This document shows, one piece after another, positions 6,374-9,240 of a DNA stretch of 9,240 nt. The stretch spans positions 364 to 9,603 of the forward strand of contig DBDQ01000070.1 of assembly GCA_002293665.1 (NCBI GenBank), written 5' to 3'. Numbering within the stretch: position 1 is the first letter of the stretch; each line of letters starts with the position of its first letter. The notes below the pieces were generated by a model. That model had not been told where the DNA came from and made no database searches. It saw only the letters and a program-made list of their open reading frames with translations. The position numbers and the translations under genes were made by a program. This DNA is from Alistipes sp. UBA928 (GTDB lineage Bacteria; Bacteroidota; Bacteroidia; Bacteroidales; Rikenellaceae).

Positions 6374-6682
6374 TTAAGGGTTTTGGTCAGTTTCAGTGCT
6401 CATTCGTGATTTTCCCTCGACCACGATAAAGTCGTTGTGCAGCACCGTGTAAGTTACCGTGATTTTACACGTGTCTCTCGGCACCGACAGTGTGTCCCAG
6501 CGGACATTTTGCTCGATGTAGTCGAGGCACTCCTGTTTGATTTTTTGGGGAGTTGTCGCCCCGTTGTCGGGCTTCGGAAGGAACGTCCCCTCCAAAGCAA
6601 GCGACTGATAACCTGGAACGCGGATGGTCGCTCTTACTCGATAGAACTGGCGGCAGGAATCGTTCTTTGTCTTCTTTTTCAT
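6374..6682 (-). CDS. Hypothetical protein (102 aa) in the gam operon
   Basis: A 102-residue soluble protein with a Lys-rich start and then a strand-rich core (FYRVRATIRVPGYQSLALEGTF, CKITVTYTVLHNDFIVVEGKS) around a single helix (TPQKIKQECLDYIEQNV). I do not recognise the family. Its ATG overlaps the stop of the upstream DUF6378 gene (ATGA), and gam starts 12 nt after its stop, so it is a genuine operon member. The central helix flanked by strands suggests a compact alpha/beta fold; nothing indicates catalysis. Confidence 0.65.
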   Translation of the reverse strand: MKKKTKNDSCRQFYRVRATIRVPGYQSLALEGTFLPKPDNGATTPQKIKQECLDYIEQNVRWDTLSVPRDTCKITVTYTVLHNDFIVVEGKSRMSTETDQNP

Positions 6683-7096
6683 TGCTTGTCGGTTGTTGAA
6701 GTTTCAATAAGTTCGAGGATGTCGGCGTAACCACACAAATCGATCAGGTTATCGCGCTTATGATTGTAGCGTTCGCGGGTCAGTTTGACCGCCAGCAGAA
6801 CCTTGCGACACTGGGCCGGGGTGAGATTGAGGCCCGTGATGGCGTTTGCAATTTTGGCCACGATCTCGAAGCTCTCGACGGCGTCGCCGTAGTCGGCGTT
6901 GCGCTCGCCCCCCCCTGATCCGCGCGGCCTCCGCCAGAATGCCCCCAGAGGCAGCATTATGTTTGCAATAATTGAGTGCCTCCATGTAGCCCTCTTTGTA
7001 AATCAGGTCGATAACTTTGGTCATCGCCTCTTTTTGCTCGTTGGACAGAGGCACCTGTAACGCCAGTTTATCCACGATCTCTTGCGTTGTCATCAT
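6679..7096 (-). pseudogene. DUF6378-like protein, interrupted by a frameshift in an eight-G run
   Basis: Two overlapping frames make one protein. The first part (from ATG 7096) reads MTTQEIVDKLALQVPLSNEQ, then KVIDLIYKEGYMEALNYCKH, to ILAEAARIRGG. The second, in another frame, continues ERNADYGDAVESFEIVAKIANA, CRKVLLAVKLTRERYNHKRD and NLIDLCGYADILELIE. The joint ILAEAARIRGG/ERNADYGD matches the DUF6378 start pattern (I-L-x-E-A, G-x-R, D-Y-G-D) and the KRDNLIDLCGYA end is also diagnostic. The break lies at 6908-6915 (eight C on +, eight G in the coding strand); seven G would restore one frame of about 138 codons. It may be a true mutation, slippage switching, +1 frameshifting or base-calling error. 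The function of DUF6378 is not established; it is a helical domain common in phages. Confidence 0.7.
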
Positions 7097-7100
7097 AATA

Positions 7101-7653
7101 TCAATTGTTTATGTTGTCAAATACTGCCGGCAGTTCCTCCTGAAGGACCTCCAGTAGCGGGCACATGATTTCGCGCATCTGAGGGTGGGCTGCCGGCGAT
7201 GTTCGCTGCTTGAGGATGGTGCGCCACTCCCGCAGGTTGGCCGTTACGACAATCTCTGTCTTGAGGGAGTTCGGCAGAACCGACCGGGCCTCCTGTGGCG
7301 ACCATGCGTTGTCGAGCAGCTTTTTGTAATGGAACTCGGCCAGAGACATAGCGTTGAGCCAAATATGCTCCGTCATACTTCGCAGGGTGGGGATAGGTTG
7401 GGCAGGGATCAGTGATTCGTAATGACCCTCGGTGATGGTTGTCGCCCAACAGCACGGAGATTTTCTCGTGCTCCAACACCGATTCGTGGCCCCGGCTGAT
7501 AATCATTCGGACAAACTCTGCCGCGCTGTCATCGGTGATCTTGTCCTCGGATTTGTAACAGGTGCGCCCGGCCCGTTCGATGTTTTTCAGCATCTCGCCA
7601 GTGAGGGGCGTCAGAATCTTGATAGATGGTTTTACGATTTTCATTGTTTGCAT
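7101..7653 (-). pseudogene. thyX: FAD-dependent thymidylate synthase ThyX, broken: signature-motif core deleted and frame shifted
   Basis: ThyX makes dTMP from dUMP using methylene-tetrahydrofolate, NADPH and FAD. The N-terminal part is clear: MKIVKPSIKILTPLTGEMLK (ATG 7644, or 7653 as MQTMKIV), then ERAGRTCYKSEDKITDDSA and RGHESVLEHEKISV, ending near 7453. The C-terminal part is clear in another frame: MTEHIWLNAMSLAEFHYKKLL followed by SPQEARSVLPNSLKTEIVV, ANLREWRTILKQRTS and AAHPQMREIM to 7101. Between them only about 20 residues of weak similarity (TITEGHYESLIPAQP, in the C-part frame) remain. The block that normally holds the family signature RHRxxSxxxxSxRY, needed for FAD/dUMP binding, is absent, a loss of roughly 30-35 codons. 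The product is therefore expected to be inactive. AAAGG lies about 7 nt before ATG 7653. Confidence 0.8.
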
Positions 7654-7673
7654 TTTTGTGCCTTTCGGCTGGT

Positions 7674-7712
7674 TTGTTCCGGCGGCGGGATTCATTCCGC
7701 CGCCGGATGTGT
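7674..7712. repeat. GC-rich repeat copy 1 with an 11-bp perfect inverted repeat
   Basis: TTGTTCCGGCGGCGGG opens this copy and is repeated exactly at 7831-7846. Inside it TCCGGCGGCGG (7678-7688) is followed after an 8-nt loop by its exact complement CCGCCGCCGGA (7697-7707), giving a strong hairpin about 25 bp upstream of the thyX start. Neither strand has a T-run directly after the stem, so a simple terminator is unlikely. Confidence 0.6.
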
Positions 7713-7928
7713 GCCTTTTTCGAGATATACCCGGCCCTGCCTGTCCGGGATCATCTGTGTTCGTCTCGAGAGGGTTCCCCACGCTCCTATCTGCCTTGTG
7801 GCATTACTGAGCCGCACACGAGCCTCGTAGTTGTTCCGGCGGCGGGGATCATACCGACCGCCGAAGGTGGTACTAATCGACCCGTTCGAGTTCCCTGAAT
7901 GAGAACCATTCGGTCTGCGTTTTGCCAT
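7692..7928 (-). CDS. Doubtful 78-aa ORF between the SH3-like gene and thyX
   Basis: An ATG-started frame with a basic Ser/Gly/Asn-rich first half (MAKRRPNGSHSGNSNGSIST) and a second half ending QMIPDRQGRVYLEKGTHPAAE. It overlaps the end of the upstream 60-aa gene by 56 nt, more than elsewhere in this operon, and its composition is partly low-complexity. It spans a GC-rich repeat (see the repeat entries) that may be the real content of this interval. If it is not a gene, 7654-7872 is about 220 bp without coding sequence. Confidence 0.25.
   Translation of the reverse strand: MAKRRPNGSHSGNSNGSISTTFGGRYDPRRRNNYEARVRLSNATRQIGAWGTLSRRTQMIPDRQGRVYLEKGTHPAAE
7831..7869. repeat. GC-rich repeat copy 2
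   Basis: The first 16 bases equal those of the copy at 7674-7689 and the rest is similar (GGATCATACCGACCGCCGAA against GATTCATTCCGCCGCCGGAT). A shorter, imperfect inverted repeat (CGGCGG with CCGCCG) is kept. The two copies are 157 bp apart in the same orientation. Confidence 0.55.
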
Positions 7929-8055
7929 TGACGGGTATGTCGGCCGTCACTTGGTACTTGGGTTCTGAATAGAGATAGTGACAGATGCCGGTAAGTGTAC
8001 CGGTGAATCTCGATGCGCGACTGCGTACTCTCTCTCCTAATTTGATTTCCTCCAT
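7873..8055 (-). CDS. Small SH3/KOW-like phage protein (60 aa)
   Basis: A 60-residue protein with a pattern of short beta strands: IKLGERVRSRASRFTGTLTG, then a CHYLYSEPKYQVTADI strand, then a TEWFSFRELERV ending. The layout (lGd-V-D-x-v-T-g-f-x-G-x-v, a Tyr-rich middle, and W-F-x-E-x-x-L-x-x-V) is that of small beta-barrel proteins often seen in phage accessory regions and named only as hypothetical. The start MEEIKLGERV is preceded on the - strand by a TTATGGAGG-like purine tract with GGAGG overlapping the start. Function unknown. Confidence 0.6.
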   Translation of the reverse strand: MEEIKLGERVRSRASRFTGTLTGICHYLYSEPKYQVTADIPVNGKTQTEWFSFRELERVD

Positions 8056-8065
8056 AAATGAATCA

Positions 8066-8155
8066 TTATGCGCCCTCTAACAGCTTCGGGCATTGCTTTT
8101 TGACCTTCTGCCTATCTCCCGACCGTCGGAAGGCGGTAGCCAATCTTTCCCATTG
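8066..8155 (-). other. Protein-like open stretch without a start codon (possible gene fragment)
   Basis: Between two TAA stops, one - strand frame reads QWERLATAFRRSGDRQKVKK followed by QCPKLLEGA, which looks like genuine amphipathic coding sequence but has no ATG. A nearby ATG (8153) belongs to another frame and yields only 13 codons. It may be the tail of a gene whose 5' part is in another frame upstream, matching the frame breaks seen in thyX and the DUF6378 gene, or it may be chance. Confidence 0.25.
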
Positions 8156-8202
8156 TTAGCTATACAGTGCGCCGTGGATCGACGGGCGGCGCGAACCCCG
8201 TG

Positions 8203-8454
8203 TTATCGTCTTTGTCGTTTTGCGCGGCGTTGCAGCCGGGTGAGTCGTTGCTTCCGGCGGGTGTGGTTGTGCCACTTCGGCGCGACACCCGTTCTGATTC
8301 GATTAAATGGAGGTCGGTTCCATATTTTCCGGACAATCCTGCCAAAGGCGCGAAAAGCTTCGCTGTAATCCGATGGGAGATCTCGCCACTGTGGCATGTC
8401 TGAAAACGACTCCATCGGTTTGCGAGATGCGAATATTTCGTTGACTTGCATCAT
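8203..8454 (-). CDS. Hypothetical basic protein (83 aa)
   Basis: The most protein-like frame in this stretch. It begins MMQVNEIFASRKPMESF, continues QWRDLPSDYSEAFRAFGRIV and RKIWNRPPFNRIRTGVAPKW, and ends in a very basic tail (HNHTRRKQRLTRLQRRAKRQ) that suggests nucleic-acid or ribosome binding. Competing frames (8303-8491 and 8160-8345) overlap it and cannot be excluded, though their sequences look less protein-like. It starts 24 nt after the stop of the next upstream gene, without a clear Shine-Dalgarno. Family not recognised. Confidence 0.45.
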   Translation of the reverse strand: MMQVNEIFASRKPMESFSDMPQWRDLPSDYSEAFRAFGRIVRKIWNRPPFNRIRTGVAPKWHNHTRRKQRLTRLQRRAKRQRR

Positions 8455-8478
8455 ATATTTTCAGTTTTTCATTCCCGC

Positions 8479-8733
8479 TCATGCGTAGCACTCCTCGATG
8501 AAGTCAGCAAACTCGTTGGCCGCAGCGGCCAACGTTCGGAGTTTAGTGACAGCCTCCCCGACCTGCGCCGGATCGTTCAGATCTCCGTGTAGACGAATGC
8601 TCGTTAGGCAGTCGTGAATCCGAAAGCGGTACTGGCCGTTGGGCCGGATTATCGCATGAAAGGCCACCATGCTCTCGGGGCCGTCAGGCAACAGGAATGC
8701 CTTTTGATTGTAGGTGACCATCTGTTGATACAT
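8479..8733 (-). CDS. Hypothetical protein (84 aa)
   Basis: An 84-residue soluble protein with a strand-rich N-terminal half (VTYNQKAFLLPDGPESMVAF, GQYRFRIHDCLTSIRLHGDL) and a C-terminal Ala-rich helix (QVGEAVTKLRTLAAAANEFA) ending DFIEECYA. I do not recognise the family. It starts 2 nt after the upstream stop, so it is in the same operon. The Ala/Ala/Asn-coding part near its 3' end contains a perfect 21-bp palindrome. Confidence 0.6.
   Translation of the reverse strand: MYQQMVTYNQKAFLLPDGPESMVAFHAIIRPNGQYRFRIHDCLTSIRLHGDLNDPAQVGEAVTKLRTLAAAANEFADFIEECYA
8514..8534. repeat. Perfect 21-bp odd palindrome (10+1+10)
   Basis: CGTTGGCCGC, one A, then GCGGCCAACG: ten bases are exactly mirrored around position 8524. 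The centre is too tight for a good hairpin, but this is the form of a dimeric DNA-binding protein site. It lies inside the 3' end of a coding gene, so it may also be a chance effect of codons. Confidence 0.5.
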
Positions 8734-8735
8734 AT

Positions 8736-9011
8736 CTATTCTTCCGTTGGTATTAGCTTACTGTAGTCATACTCAACCTCATCGATGCTCTCAATTTTAT
8801 ATTTAAGAAAACCGAAATTGATGTGCGGGGGCTTATGGATGGGGCACAGTTCCCCGACCTTCACAATATCATCGCTCCAAATGGGGATCGTTGCGCCGAC
8901 CCACGCCGAACTTTGAAATGGGGCCGCCTCGATCACCTTGCCGATACTGTCGACGTACAGTTCTAAAAAGTCCTGTCCGCAATCCTCCAATGTGATTTTA
9001 GTTACTTTCAT
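8736..9011 (-). CDS. Hypothetical protein (91 aa)
   Basis: A 91-residue acidic protein: MKVTKITLEDCGQDFLELYV, then KVIEAAPFQSSAWVGATIPI, KVGELCPIHKPPHINFGFLK and a final YKIESIDEVEYDYSKLIPTE. It is mostly strand-like with no membrane segment or catalytic motif. I do not recognise the family. Its ATG follows the stop of the upstream partial ORF by 3 nt and it is followed after 2 nt by the next gene, showing a compact operon. Confidence 0.6.
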   Translation of the reverse strand: MKVTKITLEDCGQDFLELYVDSIGKVIEAAPFQSSAWVGATIPIWSDDIVKVGELCPIHKPPHINFGFLKYKIESIDEVEYDYSKLIPTEE

Positions 9012-9014
9012 GGC

Positions 9015-9240
9015 TCACACGATTTTAGCATCGATTATGAACGCCACAAGCCTCTCTCGTGACGGCTGCGGTAGAAGTTCGAGCAGCCGGGTGAGTGCCT
9101 GGATATACTCCAGGCCACGGGAGCCGAACCGTTTCTCCACGGCTGGATCCGGCACGGCTGGGGACGCGGACGTCTGCCCCGGAGCACTCCCGATCGCTCC
9201 GGTCGTCCGCGGCGAAGCTGCCGCAGCGGGAGGGGGGGGG
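9015..9240 (-). CDS. C-terminal part of an unknown protein with a Pro/Ala/Ser/Thr linker, 5' partial
   Basis: Read on the - strand from the window edge, this frame is open for 74 codons to a TGA at 9017-9015. It starts in a Pro/Ala/Ser/Thr/Gly-rich linker (PPPPAAAASPRTTG, then APGQTSASPAVPDPA) and ends in a helical domain, GSRGLEYIQALTRLLELLPQ followed by PSRERLVAFIIDAKIV. A flexible linker plus a terminal helical module is common in regulators and DNA-binding proteins, but no family can be named. The next gene begins 3 nt later, supporting it as a real operon member. The prolines at the edge are encoded by the nine-G run at 9232-9240. Confidence 0.55.
   Translation of the reverse strand, partial: PPPPAAAASPRTTGAIGSAPGQTSASPAVPDPAVEKRFGSRGLEYIQALTRLLELLPQPSRERLVAFIIDAKIV

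Noticed and set aside
5737..6409. + strand open frames over gam and the zinc-ribbon gene
   Set aside because: They are shadows of the - strand genes, which have recognised motifs and operon spacing.
6958..6965. TATGTTTG and the nearby TAACTTTG (7010-7017) as + strand promoters
   Set aside because: No TTG or TTTG box at 19-21 nt upstream; both lie inside the opposite-strand DUF6378 gene.
1..9240. CRISPR array, tRNA, rRNA, insertion sequence or diversity-generating reverse transcriptase
   Set aside because: I looked for spaced direct repeats, cloverleaf-like elements, transposase motifs and a reverse-transcriptase YxDD region and saw none. Some Bacteroidota Mu-like phages carry such retroelements, but not in this window.

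Overview
The window is a piece of a Mu-like transposable phage or prophage, most likely from a Bacteroidota host. The phage assignment rests on a run of Mu head/neck homologues on the + strand (terminase gp28, DUF1320 gp36, DUF935 portal gp29, MuF-type head protein gp30/F, virion morphogenesis gpG, a gp37-like protein) and a Mu Gam-like host-nuclease inhibitor on the - strand. The host guess rests on two matches to the Bacteroidota promoter pattern TTG/TTTG-N19-TAnnTTTG, few Shine-Dalgarno sequences, and a fairly high GC content by eye; a high-GC Bacteroidales such as Alistipes is one possibility, but this is inference.

Layout. Positions 1-5298 (+ strand) hold a tight late-type operon: C-terminal part of the large terminase, a small basic protein, the gp36-like neck protein, the portal, a MuF head protein with a zinc-knuckle and a C-terminal domain resembling the BECR-fold nucleases of MuF polymorphic toxins, a 98-bp gap, gpG, and a gp37-like protein. 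The operon collides at about 5300 with a leftward operon that fills 5319-9240 (- strand). From its upstream (right) end that operon carries a partial ORF with a Pro/Ala-rich linker, two unknown small genes, a poorly resolved block at 8066-8491, a small SH3/KOW-like protein, a broken thyX, a frameshifted DUF6378 gene, an unknown 102-aa protein, Gam, a CxxCxGxG zinc-ribbon protein and a small basic protein. A GC-rich hairpin in the 20-bp convergent gap probably ends transcription, mainly of the leftward operon.

How it works together. The + genes package DNA and build the portal, head interior and head-tail connection. The - genes look like the early/accessory set: Gam protects DNA ends, and ThyX/DUF6378 belong to the nucleotide-metabolism type of cargo. 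Several - strand genes are damaged: thyX has lost its signature-motif core with a frame change, and the DUF6378 gene is split at an eight-G run. This suggests decay, phase variation or base-calling error.

Most interesting leads: the MuF protein with a toxin-like C-terminus and a promoter-like signal pointing back into it from the only large gap in the + operon; a promoter/terminator pair about 55 nt apart (5545-5638) that would make a tiny RNA antisense to a leader in the - operon; the thyX lesion; and the poly-G switch candidate. Protease, major capsid, tail genes and the MuA/MuB transposition genes are not in the window.
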